Assembly (NCBI GenBank): GCA_004764695.1
Contig: SMSO01000037.1
Coordinates: 4,524,337 to 4,588,336 of the forward strand
DNA from: Schizochytrium sp. TIO01
Lineage: Eukaryota > Sar > Bigyra > Thraustochytrida > Thraustochytriidae
Reading direction: 5' to 3'
DNA: 64,000 nt
A program made the translations under genes and the position numbers. Shown here one piece after another: positions 32,300 through 44,214 of the stretch. How positions within the stretch are numbered: position 1 is the first letter of the stretch; each line of letters starts with the position of its first letter. Under the pieces are notes generated by a model. The model did not search any database and had not been told where the DNA came from. It saw only the letters and a program-made list of their open reading frames with translations.

Positions 32300-33059
32300 A
32301 CAAAAGAACCTCAACATGAAAACTGTCAGCGGTTCTGCTGCAGCACCACACCAAGGTCGCACCTGCCGTTCTTCTTCTTCAATCCCCTGTTTTCCCTTAC
32401 CACGCCTCATTATCGCCTTCGTCTCCGCGGCCTTGCGCCAAGTAAGTTTACCAGCCTCTTCTTCACTTGGCCAAGCACGAGCACCACAGGGATCCATGAG
32501 CTATGCAGAGCCTGCTTGGGACCAGCGAGACGAAGATACTCCTATCTTGAAGTCGTAAGCAGAAGAACTCTCATACCCGCTCATTGAGAGGGGTCAGGGT
32601 CTCAGTGGGGACGCGGGAGGTCTTTACGACTGTTACAGTTTGGGCTATTGGCTTCTAGCCGGCGCTGCCCGGGTCATTGCTAGAGATTCAGGTAGACGCT
32701 GCACCATCATATCACTGCCCTTGGCGCCTTGGCGCAAACACGGTGTCTAAGGCGGCGGCAGCGCTTTCACCGGTGGCGAGTTTCAAGACCGCGTTATCCA
32801 TGCGTCGTGGCTGGAGCCTTGAAGAAGAAGCTTGGAGCCCTGGCCAGCTTTGGGCTCATCTTCGGCTGTGGCAGAACCCGCCATCGAGCTTCAGAAGATG
32901 AGCTTGAACGTATGAAGGTCGCTGCCATGCCAAATTGATATTTGTAAAGGTGTCGTCCATTCTGTGGAGGAGTCTTCAGGGTCAGACTGCCGGTCTTACC
33001 AACCGGTATGTGGATGCTACCGATGCAAAGAAAGGACAGAGCCTGCAAAGATTGAGCTG

Positions 33060-33110
33060 CTTTTGTTCCTTTTCTTTTCTCTTCTTTTCTTTTCTTTTTC
33101 CTTTCTTTCG
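33060..33110. repeat. (CTTTT)n polypyrimidine tract
   Basis: Imperfect C/T-only tract, one of several of this class in the desert. Confidence 0.8.
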
Positions 33111-34083
33111 TCATTTTCAAAAGCTAAAATAAACTTGAAAACAAAGTTTGTACTTTTAATCCTTTTTTTCTTCTTTTTTTAGCCAAACTATATTTTTTTA
33201 GTCTTCAAAAACTTTGAAATATGTCTTTTTTTTTAAATGGAGTTTTGAATGAAAATGAAATAGTCTTTCATCGTGTGGTTTTGATTTATTTCTAAAGATA
33301 AACCATAATGTCATGCGAGAGTTCTTCTTTCGGTCCAGACTTCAACAACGGAGAGTCAACATGCCTGCATGATAAACCAATATGCAGTTGCCGATCTAAG
33401 CGTTTTCTGCTCCGCCACCGCAGCTTTGACACGTTCCACATACTGAGCCACATTTACTTTCCAAGCTACCCGTTCTCGATCTCGGGGCGGTTCTTCGCTC
33501 AGGTTTGACGTGCAGTTAGTTCTTTGTCTCGTTCTCGCCTGGTCTCTCCTCGGCCTGTAGCTACCTGTATGTATAGTACCTGCCTAGCTACTACAACTGG
33601 CTAGCATTTGCGACGTTCTTTTCTTTTCTTTTTCTTTTCTTTCTTTTCAAAAGACAAAGGCGGAAGAAATGATTTCAAATCGAAGACAATTGTATCTTCT
33701 GCCAGAATCCGCTTTTCTTTGGGCGTCTCCGCCCTCAGCACTGCAGCCAAGCCGCCCGTAAGCGCGCTGCTTTGCCTCAGAGGCCTTCGCAGAGTCTAAG
33801 GTTCCGCTCAGATCCTCAGCTCCTTCTTGAACTCGAATGCCGAGTTCCTCGCCGCTCCTTTTCGATCGTGGAGCAGGCACCTCGGATGACGGCGGTGCTT
33901 CCGGGCCTTCCTGACAAACTCCGTTCTGTTCTCCTGCGTGAACCTAACGTCTCCTAGCACTCTGGCCCTCCAGCGGAAGAACACCTCTGTAATCAGCTTG
34001 CTGTATGTGAGTCTATGTGTGTGTCCAAATGCAACTGATACAAGTTTTACATGCCTTCGAGGCCCGTCATTGGCGAATATAGG

Positions 34084-34124
34084 CATTCATTCATTCATTC
34101 ATTCATTCATTCTTTCATTCATTC
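34084..34124. repeat. (CATT)n microsatellite
   Basis: About ten copies of the tetranucleotide with one CTTT variant. Same unit and strand orientation as 24166-24208 and 31124-31146. Confidence 0.95.
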
Positions 34125-36670
34125 GAACCACCTTTTCCTTTCTTTTTTCTTTAATATTCTTTTTCTTTCTGGCTAGGCGGTTACCTATGCGCTCGCCTAG
34201 CACTAACAACTGAACGAAAAATTGAAAAGTAAAAGCAAAAATAACGAAAAGCCTGAAGTTGAAGACAGGCCTTCGCACAGCGCAGTGGAGATTTCGTGCC
34301 CGCCGTAGCTTTTGCCTGCACTGCACCAGCGCAAAGGCCAAAATATGACCCCGCGGACGTATATAGGTATCCACGCAGCACCCGCCCAAGGGACGCTGCC
34401 TCCATGACGAGCTTATCTCGCCAACTTTGTGAGCAGCATCGCCGGCAAGCCCCCGGTCGGCACTTGTTCTGCACGCCGCGGCAAGTTCCCCCTGTTCCCG
34501 GGCGCTCTCAGAAACGTTGGTCGGGACGAGAAGGACTTTGAAGGATTATTGGGTCCGGGTTCCTTGCAGCGGCTGGGGGCCAGCCTACAGTGAGAGGCGC
34601 GGATCTTGGTTTGAGGGGCTTGAAGAGGAAGTCTCTGATGTGGATGCGCCATGTGTCCGCCCTGAGCTGGGGAGGAACACGAGACTAGCGCGGCTCTGGC
34701 AGTACCGTGGAACTTCATCCCAAAGACAGCCAGCCGGTGTGCGGGTTCCCTTTGTTTTTTAATTGTAAATATTTCAAAACGTTTTATTGTGCTGCTCTGC
34801 TGTTGAGGTATTGGGTACCTATTATTTGTTGTTTTGCTCTTCGTTATGCTGTCGCTACTATCTATCTACCTGCAGATGTGGATGATGAAAATAATGATGA
34901 TGATGATGATTCTCGAAGAGAAAGAATGGAAAGAATGCTGTCGCTGATAACCATCCTGCCTGGTTCAACATCCACTACACATAGACACATAGGTCAACAG
35001 AAGCCCACTCGAATGATGCCCAAGCCGAGGGCAAAGTGGGTGGGTGAACAGGGCGATGGGACGAGAGAAAGCACCACTGTCGAGGAGTGCCCCGAGTTTC
35101 GCGCTGCGCGGAGTCTCTTGAACTTCTGTGGCGCTGGTCTGCGTCCTAATTACGGTTCTTGTTTCTGCCACCTTTCATTCTAATTCCCCCCTTTGCCGTG
35201 GCTTTCTGAATAGGAATCAGCTAGCCGCTTGCTACGAGTAGGCGATTGATTCTTCAAGCTCTAAAGAAAGGTAGGAGTTAGATAGCATAAAGCTACTAGC
35301 TAGGTACCTACCACCTGTTATCTGGAGTCAGTGGGAGTAACAAACACGCGAAGAGAAAGGGAACAAAAAGCATCAAGAGGGAAAAAAGACTCAAGGCGGT
35401 TTTTCGCCTTATTTTGCAGTAAAAGCTTTTTTTTAAATATTTTTTTTAAAAGAAAATAAAAAACTAAAGTCAAAGAATAATCATAAGAAGAAATCAGGTT
35501 TTTAGCTTGGAATAGCTTGAGAGATTGAGAGCTTGTTCATACCCAGAGACTCTGCCGCGCGATGATTGTCTGCAGAGAGGCACTTCGCCACCGCAAAAGC
35601 ATACTCAGATCTGTGATTTGGACGGCCTTCGAGAAGGATATGACGAATGGGCGTGTCTTGAAGATCTATGGTCTCCGAGAGCAAACCCTGAACGAGAAAA
35701 CAGCAATTAGAAGAAAAAATGGAGGAAAAAAGAAAAGGAGGAGAATGGGAAAGACAACCATGAAAGGGAAAACGATCTTCATTTCATTTTCATTTTCATA
35801 TTTTACTTTAAAATATGAAAAAGGAAAACAGACGAAAAAGAAAAGAGGAGAAGAGGCTACTTTACATGGGAAAAGAAAGACACTCTCTTTTACCCATTCT
35901 TCCTACTCTCTCATATATACATTCCTGATCTAAGAATTCGTCTGTCCCCTCTTTCGCGCCCCCATCGTAACGAAGTGACGACCAAATACACCGGGTTCTG
36001 TGGCAACTGCACCTAATATATATATTGCAGCTGGCCTATTGCGCAGATACGGGACCCTCCCGCGATCGCAGCGTTCGTGAACGTTCTTCACCAAGGGCGG
36101 AAGGGGAGAAAAGAAAAGAAGAAAAGGCGGCGGTTTGGTAGGTAGATTGGGAGGTAGGTAGGTAATACAAAAACTGGTGACCCCTATCTGCACATAGCGC
36201 TATGGTAGGCAGAGGTATCCAAGCATCCTCTTCGTTTCGAATTACGATCGTGGTCTTTGTTTGTTTGTTTGTTTGTAATGATTCCCATCACTTGCACGAA
36301 CTGAGGGAGTGAATATACATACACATGTACCTCGAATGCTATGATTCGCTGGAGGTACGCACCTATAATTCGACATTTCGAATCGTCGCGAGTGGAGCGA
36401 ACAGTGTCGTCGCAGTGGCGAACAGACTTGCGCTAGTTTCGCCTCGCTCGCCGGCTTTGGCCCAGGAAAGAACGATTCTTCTGTAGCACTTCAGCCCACT
36501 GGACTATTTTAAAGGGATCGGGCTGACGCCATGGCGCAAGCGAACAGAACTGGTAGTATTTAAATAGGGAATCTATAGTATATCTGAAAGCTGAGTTCAT
36601 AGCGCCCAATTGCCTTCACTCAGGCAGCGGCGGTTCTTCCTGCTGTCTTTTCTTTTATGCGCTTTTGGCT

Positions 36671-36720
36671 TTTCTTTTCTTTTCTTTCTTTCTTTCTTTC
36701 TTTCTTCTTTCTTTTTTTTG
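36671..36720. repeat. (TTTTC)/(TTTC)n polypyrimidine tract
   Basis: C/T-only tract of tetra- and pentanucleotide units. Confidence 0.85.
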
Positions 36721-36854
36721 CTTCTTTGCTTTTAAAATATATATATAGTTATTTATTTTAATGTTTTTTTTATTAACATACTTATTTATTAAGAAGAAAA
36801 AAGGTTTTCAACAGAAGGTTTTAGTTTTCTTCCCTTCTTTTCTTTTCTTTCCTG

Positions 36855-36920
36855 TTGGCTTTTCTTTTCTTTTGGCTTTTCTTTTGGCTTTTCTTTTGGC
36901 TTTTCTTTTGGCTTTCTTTT
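36855..36920. repeat. 12-bp minisatellite, unit GGCTTTTCTTTT
   Basis: About five tandem copies of the 12-bp unit with small changes. It produces open frames on both strands (FFWL or KEKP peptides), which I regard as artefacts. Confidence 0.9.
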
Positions 36921-38830
36921 TGTTTTCTTTCGTTTCCTAGCTTCAACCCGTCTTTGAGGGATCGCAGAACCGGCACGAATGAAGATCACTCGAGATCGCC
37001 GTCGCAGCGGTTCTCCAGGTTCTGGCGCAGGTTGTTCACAGGGAGGGTCTCGGGCGGGAAGAAGGAAGCGGCAGCTTTGGGTGGTGGCGGCAGCGCCGCT
37101 GGCGTCGAGAACCGCTTCGCGTCGGTTCTCTTGCACCGAACTGGATACGTGAGCTTGGCCGGAGCGCATCTGCTCCCCGCGCTTCGAAGAGCTGCTTCAA
37201 AGAGCTGCTCCTCGTCTCCAAGGAGGCCGCCTGGACCCCTGAGCAGGAGAGCGAGCGAGCGTCTTTTGAAGGCGAGGAGAAGTCTAAGTCCATTTCTTCG
37301 AGGTCCCTGTGCGAACGGCGCAAAGCAAAAGCACGCACGGGCTTTTGGCAGAGATGGCGGAAGCCACCATCGTCCCAGTGGAGTGAACTCCTCGATATCT
37401 ACTCGTGAGCCAGGTTACCGCTGTCGGCGGGTGATGAGCAGCCGTGCCGATGCCTCGAACCCTCGCCATCTCGAAGCTGACTGGCTTGGTCGTGGTCCAA
37501 CATGGTCGATCTCAAGAGATTCCATGAGACAGAGAAGAAAGTGAAGCGGCGAAGGCGGCCTATCCGTTCCTTTGTCTGCCTCATCGCCTCATCTCATGTG
37601 CTCACTAAAGCTGGCCGCAAAAGAGAGGCTGGCTGGAGTGGAGTTCACAGGGAGAAGGAGGCCCGCTCTGGCTGGCAGACTTGTGTCGCTCGAGGCGGAA
37701 TAGTCTTCAGGTAGCTAGATACGTTCGTACGTGGAGGCCTCGAAGAAGGCGGCCAACTTGAAGTCGAACTTAACACAAGCGGAGGACTATTTCTGTTCCC
37801 ATTCTCGCCACTTTTCTTAAGCCTTTCTTTGACTCACTGTGTCTCTAGAGTCGTTCTGACTCACTGAGCTACAACGGGCAGACAATGAAGGATGCGCTGC
37901 AGAGCAACCCAAAAGCACGTCAGAGCTGTCGATGAGCTCGGTGATGACTCGAAAGGACCGTCATCCGAATCGCCAAATTGAGCCATCTGCATTCACTCAG
38001 GCATTCATTTTGTTGCCATCGCAGAGCACATGAATTGTGCCAACTCGAGCAATATGTCGTCCCGGAAAGCTCCCGCCGGATGGTCCTTTGATACATTAAG
38101 TCCAATTGCAAGAACGAACCCTGATTGATTGAATAGTTACAATCAATCAATGAGCCGTTCTCAGATTGAGATTGTTGAGCTTACATTTATAAATTAATTT
38201 CCTTGCCAGTAACTTTGAGTGCAAGAGCTACTACTCTTAATTTTATTATATTCATTGTTATTAATATTTTAAAAAAAAAAATCCAAGTTTTTTTAGAATT
38301 ATGATGAATTCTTTCTATTTCTTCTTTTTTGCTTTTGGCTTGAATGAATTGGTGAACGAATGACTGATGGTGAAAGAGAGGACAAATACGTACGCCCAAG
38401 AGGGACTTCAGAGGCCCGTCGAGTAGGAGGATGCAATGATTAGTTGATTGGTGGATTGATTGATTAATTAATTGGTCAATCATCAGTCGGTTCGAAGGTT
38501 TGAAGGTTCAGGCATGGGAGGCGGCGCCCTGAAGAAGCAGGCGTGGCCCAAAGGTCGATCGAGCGGGCGCTTGTAAAGAGGGTTTTCGCAAAGGCACAAG
38601 TACACATTTGCCCAAACAAAAGAGAAGAATCATCGACGACGACACCGCCGCGCACTTTTTTTCTTTTAATTTACGCTTTATAACATATTTGTGTAGTACC
38701 TAGGTGGTTTTATTTTTTAATGCCTAAATAAATAATTTTAAGAGAAAAAAATCCTTATGACATTAGTTTTCAAATTAATGATGTACCTACTCTATTACCT
38801 GCTATCATGATATATGGTGTGCGGTTCCGA

Positions 38831-38963
<133 letters not shown>

Positions 38964-39252
38964 CAAGGAAGAAGGACATAGAGAATGGAATGAAAAGGAG
39001 GCAATCGAGAGGTCAAAGCTGGCCAAACAACGTAACGCGAGCAGAACTTGCTTTCTCTCATGCTTTTTCGACGGTCTCGTGGCGGAAGATCTGTCTCATG
39101 ACGGAGTGAGTAATCGAGTTTTGTCGCTCCTGTTCGTTTTTGCCTTCAAGGTCGATTCCCTCGTTCCAGAACTTTTCAACTTATTCTATTTGATGATGAT
39201 GACTGCTTTAATTTCGCAGAATTAATACTTTAGACCAAAAGTAAACATCTCT

Positions 39253-39300
39253 TTATTATTATTATTATTATTATTGTTGTTGTTGTTGTTATTATTTTAA
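39253..39300. repeat. (ATT)n and (GTT)n trinucleotide array
   Basis: About seven ATT units followed by about six GTT units and a short return to ATT. Confidence 0.95.
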
Positions 39301-39475
39301 TAATAAAAGAGAATCGATTTGAAATTTGAATTTTTGAAGACCAACATTTCACTTTTTGAATTACTTCAGCATATCCGCATAAGCGCATGTTGGGAGCAGT
39401 GAAGAACCGCGGCGGTGTAGTCAACATACACGCAGAACTTGAGGTTGAACTGGAGCAGGACGCGACAAAGAAGAA

Positions 39476-39526
39476 GACGGCGACGGCGACGGCGACGGCG
39501 ACAGCAGCAGCAGTAGCAGCAGCAGG
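39476..39526. repeat. (GGCGAC)n and (AGC)n array
   Basis: Hexanucleotide GGCGAC repeated about four times, passing into AGC trinucleotides. The Ala/Thr frame over it is not regarded as a gene. Confidence 0.9.
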
Positions 39527-39698
39527 AGTCGCAGCGCTGCTGGCGGGAGAGACGCGAGGAGCGGCGCCTGGACTGGCGCGCCTGCTTGGATCGAGGCCGG
39601 CTGTTGGTTCCTGCCCTCCTTCCTTCCTTCGTTCCTCCGTTCGTTCTGGCCCTGCCTGCCAAACAGACGGAGGAGCCCTTCACAGCAGAAGACAGTGT

Positions 39699-39750
39699 GT
39701 CAGTCAGTCAGTGAGTGAGTGAGTGAGTGAGTGAGTGAGTGAGTGTCAGT
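39699..39750. repeat. (GTCA)/(GTGA)n microsatellite
   Basis: Three GTCA units followed by about nine GTGA units. Confidence 0.95.
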
Positions 39751-39841
39751 CCACTGCGGTGCCGCCGCTCACCGTTCCTGCCTGCTCGCTGCGAGGAGGC
39801 TTCCGTGGAAACGCACCGGCGGAGCGCTCGCTTTGGAGGTC

Positions 39842-39978
39842 TTCGAATTCAAGGAATTTCAAATTCAAGGGATTTCAAATTCTAGGAATTTCAAATTCGA
39901 GGGAATTCAAATTCGAGGGAATTCAAATTCAAGGGAATTCAAATTCAAGCGAATTCGAATTCAAATTCAAATTCAAGG
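39842..39978. repeat. Minisatellite of about 18 bp, AATTCAAATTC-based
   Basis: Seven or eight imperfect copies of an A/T-rich unit containing GGAATTCAAATTC, with GGGATTTC and GGAATTTC variants. A related but differently spaced TTTTGAAT array lies at 45545-45600. Confidence 0.9.
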
Positions 39979-40082
39979 GCTGAAGAGCGGCAACAGACAG
40001 ACAAAGCCGCGCGACGGCGACGAGCAGAGCGGCGAAGGAGAGGAGACCAGGCAGCGCAGGCGAGCAGGCGGAGAGCGGCAGA

Positions 40083-40154
40083 GCTAGCTAGCTAGCCTAC
40101 TAGCCAGCCAGCCAGCCAGCCAGCCAGCCAGACAGACACAGAGAGAGAGAGACA
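40083..40154. repeat. (GCTA), (CCAG) and (GA) microsatellites in a row
   Basis: A short GCTA run (40083-40095) is followed by about seven CCAG units (40102-40131), a GACA pair and a GA run (40139-40152). Another GA run lies at 40384-40401. Confidence 0.9.
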
Positions 40155-40512
40155 CTCGAACTTCCTCGTGCGTGCAGCGGCGTCGCGCCGGTTCTACTTT
40201 GGGGCGAGCAGAGAGGGCCTCCGCAGCAGACGCGGAGCAAGCAGCGCAGGAGCAGGCGAGGTCTTTGCGAACAGAAAGGAGGAGGGAGGGTTGGGAACGA
40301 AGGAGCTGCTGCGAAAAAGCAAGGCGCAGCGCGAGAAGCAAGAAAGCCCAGGGATCTGGCTGGCGAGGGAGAGCGAGAGAATGAGAGAGAGAGAGAGAGA
40401 GGCGCGGATCCTGGCTTGCCAAATGACATTACATAGCGTGGCTAGAGAGGCAGGTAGAAAGGTAGATAGGAGAGAAGGAGGGGAAAAGTTTGGGGCTTTT
40501 CCGTGCAGTCAA

Positions 40513-40570
40513 TTTCTTTCTCTTTTCTTTTCTTTTCTTCTTTTCTTCTTTTTTTCTTTTCTTTTCTTTT
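40513..40570. repeat. Polypyrimidine tract (TTTTC units)
   Basis: C/T-only tract about 400 bp upstream of the start codon of the regulator-like gene; complementary in sequence class to the purine tract at 40664-40812. Confidence 0.9.
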
Positions 40571-40663
40571 GCTTGTTTTTAAAATGCCCTGAAGCATATC
40601 CATTTCAAGGGTAATTAGTATCTACAGACAAGGAGAAGGAATAAAGTTGAACAGAGAGAGAAT

Positions 40664-40812
40664 AGAGGAAGAAAAGAAAAGAAAAATAAAGAAAAGAAAA
40701 ATAAAGAAAAAAGAAAAATAAAGAAAAGAAAAATAAAGAAAAGAAAAATAAAGAAAAGAAAAATAAAGAAAAGAAAAAAAGAAAAGGGAAAGATAAAGAA
40801 AAAAGAAAAATA
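40664..40812. repeat. Polypurine array (AAAGAAAAAT units)
   Basis: About 150 bp of A/G-rich DNA with a repeated 13-15-bp unit (AAAGAAAAATAA). It ends about 155 bp upstream of the ATG at 40968. The minus-strand Phe-rich ORFs here are artefacts. Confidence 0.9.
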
Positions 40813-40967
40813 ACAATCAGCAAACCCGCATTGAGCGGAACGTAGGACAAGCGAGAATAGAGAAAAGAAAAGGCAAGGAGAAAAACAAGACGAGGAAAGC
40901 AAAAGCCCAGCGAGAGCAAATCCCAAACTTAGATCAAGATCACAGCTCAAAAAAGCGCAAATCAATC

Positions 40968-42311
40968 ATGACAGCCGCTGGAGCTGGCGCAGCCATGCCC
41001 ATGGCCATGGAGATGCCGAATGCAGGCATGAAGGCGTGGTTCGAGGACGCCAACTTTGAGGAGCGCTACCAGCGCAACAACAAGCGCGGTGGCCTTAAGA
41101 ACCTCCGCTGCTTTCCAACTTGCTCTGTGCAGCACAAAGAACGTGGGTTCTGCGGTCGATCCGTTGTGGTCAACGTGCAGGGCGAGCTCTTGCGCAACTC
41201 TGAGGACAGCGAGATTGTGGCCATCGCAGAATTCGTACCTGCAGACCTCGCAGTACCGACCTTCAAGCCCGGTAACAGCTACGAAGAAGACGACATCGAA
41301 AAACGCGTACGGACGAGCGACTCTCCCTTAAAACCGCTGATGCGAGCAGTCATGGTCCGTAAAGACGCTGAGGACGCCAAACAGGTTTTTGAATTCAATA
41401 GACGCCGCAAGGGATGGCACTACGGATGGGCTGCCAACAAGCACTCGTGCAACACCCTGCACTGCCTTCGCGTATACATTTTGAGCCGTCAAGCTGACGG
41501 AAAACTGATGTGCCTCTCTACATTTGCCTCTAGCGCCTTCGTTCTCTACTGCCGCCGCAGGCGCCGGTTCGTCAAGGAGATCCCAGGGTCCGCACAAGCA
41601 GTGTTGTCCTCCTCGGCCGCAGCTGCTGCTGAGAGGAAGAAGAACCGCAAGAGAGCTCTCCAGGAAATTGACTCCTCTTCCGACGACCAAGACCTCAGCG
41701 ACTCTGCCAGCGAGGCCACGAGATCGCCAAAGGTCGCACGGACCACAAGCGATAGTGAAAGCGAAGCCACAGTTGTCCTTGGAGGCCGCACAACCCCGAT
41801 TCGATCTTGCTGCGAAACGCCTACCGGAAGCACCAAGGCCAACTGGAGTTTCCAGCTCGAGGCCCCGGATACCCCTTCATCTACTACTTCAAGCATCTCG
41901 AGCACATCGAGCACATCGACCCAGCAACAACCTTCGCCCCTCGACCTTGCACATTTCTTGGTCAGCCTTTCAAAATCCAAGAATGCTTCTCAAAATGCAA
42001 AGTCTCTGCTGCCTCAGGTGCAGCAACAGGTGCTGCACAAGGTCGAGCCGCTTCCGATGCCGCTCGCCTCGCTTCGCCTCCCACCGTTGAGCTCTTTCGA
42101 CGTGTTTAAGCGTGAGCTCAGTTCCACTTCAAACTTTATGTTTTCTCCGTCTCAGGCATCTGCCTCTGTCATGGCTGGCGCCGATACAAGTGCCAATGTC
42201 AAGCCTGCATTTGACACCACGCACCGCCGCTTGTCTGCTTTTGACGATATTTTGCAACGGTCTCTCGGCATGTCGAGTGCTCTTGTTGCCCAACTTGCGA
42301 AATCCGTCTAA
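40968..42311 (+). CDS. Putative transcription regulator of unrecognised family, 447 aa
   Basis: Starts at an ATG in good context (ATCATGAC). An N-terminal globular part (about residues 22-205) has Cys and His residues in a regular pattern (CFPTCSVQHKERGFCG at 48-63; KHSCNTLHCLRVYIL at 158-172) and ends in a strand plus basic patch, FVLYCRRRRRF (191-201). This resembles the layout of Ig-fold DNA-binding domains, where a C-terminal strand is followed by a basic contact region, but I cannot assign it to p53, Rel, NDT80 or any other family. Next come a bipartite-like NLS (RKKNRKRA), a Ser/Asp-rich acidic tail, a Ser/Thr-rich linker and a Gln/Leu/Ser-rich region that could activate transcription. 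It is intron-free. The upstream 1.5 kb is a series of simple repeats. Confidence 0.7.
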   Translation: MTAAGAGAAMPMAMEMPNAGMKAWFEDANFEERYQRNNKRGGLKNLRCFPTCSVQHKERGFCGRSVVVNVQGELLRNSEDSEIVAIAEFVPADLAVPTFKPGNSYEEDDIEKRVRTSDSPLKPLMRAVMVRKDAEDAKQVFEFNRRRKGWHYGWAANKHSCNTLHCLRVYILSRQADGKLMCLSTFASSAFVLYCRRRRRFVKEIPGSAQAVLSSSAAAAAERKKNRKRALQEIDSSSDDQDLSDSASEATRSPKVARTTSDSESEATVVLGGRTTPIRSCCETPTGSTKANWSFQLEAPDTPSSTTSSISSTSSTSTQQQPSPLDLAHFLVSLSKSKNASQNAKSLLPQVQQQVLHKVEPLPMPLASLRLPPLSSFDVFKRELSSTSNFMFSPSQASASVMAGADTSANVKPAFDTTHRRLSAFDDILQRSLGMSSALVAQLAKSV

Positions 42312-44214
42312 GGTGCTACAGACCAACCAACCGTCTGTCCCTGTTGTAACTCCCTTTTTCCTAGCCGAGCCCGCCTGCTGATCTTGTGTGAATGACCATT
42401 TGGCTTCTCCTTGAGTCCACATGCTTTGTGATGTGGATAAATGGGAGGAAAATGAATATATGACGCTGTTGATGATGATGATGATGGTAACTTTTTTGTG
42501 ACAACAGCGGGCTCTGATCTGGCTGGAGCACGTACTCTCTGCGTGCTTCCCCTAACATTTCATGCTCTACTACTACTACTACTACTACCTGTGTTTTACT
42601 TTTCTTACATACCCTACCTTTTTTTTACAAACGATACGAATAACATACTATACATACATTTGCTCCTGATCTGCCCTGATAGATAAAGACGATTCCTGTT
42701 CCTTGAACTCCTCCTCCTCTTCCTTGTGCTTTATATTTTTGATGCACTCCTCATGTATATATGACAACTCAACCAAGGCTTAGACCTATAGGTATTTCTG
42801 CAACATTTCTTTGCTGTAGATTAGAGCGCCTCCCAAGGTAACAATAATAGTAAATTTCTATCCTAAATGCTTCTAGGTATATAACTGCATCTGAAACTTG
42901 CTAGGAGGTGAAGTTGATTTTCACTAAAAAGAAAACTTTAATCCGCATCGTTTATGTCAGAGTGGTTTTAGAGTTGCTAAGCCATCCTATCTAGGCACGG
43001 GAGAAGGTATATAGATAGGTATGTGGTCAAGTTCAAGGTATTGAGTGATTGTTTTGGCTTGAATTTTTACCCAGGCTATAAGATCAGAACTTGTTACCTC
43101 TGACTAGCCAGAGTGTCCGAGTTTGAAAGAGTATCACCGTGATTCATAACGAGTGATGGGCAGTCTAGTCGATGAGGACACTCACTATCCAACTTTACCC
43201 ATCTTCTAAGTTATTAATCCTGCACTGTGGCAATCTTTTTACACTGCATAACTAGAAAATTTAGTTCCGTCAGTTCTGGTGCGTTCTGTAATGATTAAGG
43301 AACCTGCTGTTGCCAAACCTGAGTTATTCCGTCAGTTCTGGCTAGTTCTATAATCCTTTATGAAACTATTGTTGCCAAACCTGAGTTATTCAAGTACTTT
43401 AGCAAACTGAAGTACTCTTGCTTTTAGGCCTGAATTATTATGAATACAACCACAAAGTACCATCAAATGAGCAAAATTAACCAACGTCAAATGCAGAGAG
43501 GGTTAGCAGATCACAGCTATAGCATTGGCGAGTGAAACATCTTGCCTCTTTTAACGACTCATCCATTAATTTCATTGATAGAATTGAACACAGTGAACCT
43601 GAAGCATAGCAGTATCGATCGTAGGATTATTTATTCTTTATGTTACAGTTTTTTAAAGCAATGCAAAGAGTCCACATGTTCGAAAGCAAAAGGTATCCAA
43701 TAACAATAAAAAGAAATATTTTTAAATTACCTACCCAGTACTAGAGCCACCGCTCCCAGTTTTTTCATTAGCCATTTAGCCGTTTTCTCCCCACCACAAC
43801 CATATCCATCTCCACAAGCAGCAACTGATATGCGTGAGGAGAAAGGGATCTAGTAAGTCCTCAGGTCTTAATGTTTCGGACATCGGCACCTTTTGGATTG
43901 GAAAGCACTTCGGGAGATAGTGTGCAGTAACTTCGAAAAGAAAAGGGATAATCTCGTCAATTCAAGAGGCTTGTCGTACTTTTGAGAGATGCAAACCCTT
44001 TGGGGCGCACTTTAGCTGCAGCTAGCTGCCAAACATACGACTGTTATCAATGATTCAATACAGAGGCTCCACCCTGCCGACACCAAGTCTCAAGAATCAT
44101 AATCATCTTAGCACCAACATTGACACCAAGTTTCACGAAATGGGCTTCGAAGTCAAAGTCGAAAGAAGAACTCAGAGTCAAACCCAGAATCTAACCCGAA
44201 GCAATAGGCACAAC
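42312..44214. other. Gene-free convergent spacer, 1.9 kb
   Basis: This separates the 3' ends of the regulator-like gene (plus) and the dehydroquinase gene (minus). It is AT-rich. It contains GAT repeats (42466-42486), ACT repeats (42567-42590) and a two-copy 62-bp tandem repeat (43265-43391). No gene is supported. Confidence 0.5.
43265..43391. repeat. Two-copy 62-bp tandem repeat
   Basis: TTCCGTCAGTTCTGG occurs at 43265 and 43327, and TTGCCAAACCTGAGTTATTC at 43310 and 43372. Both pairs are exactly 62 bp apart. The interior of the unit has diverged. Confidence 0.92.

Noticed and set aside
36855-37544. 229-codon plus-strand ORF with FFWL repeats
   Set aside because: It begins in a 12-bp minisatellite and continues in sequence that is also open on the other strand; no coding pattern.
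40605-40965. Minus-strand Phe/Ser/Leu-rich ORFs resembling membrane proteins
   Set aside because: Direct product of the polypurine array at 40664-40812.
41524-42090. 188-codon plus-strand ORF
   Set aside because: Alternative-frame shadow of the regulator-like gene.
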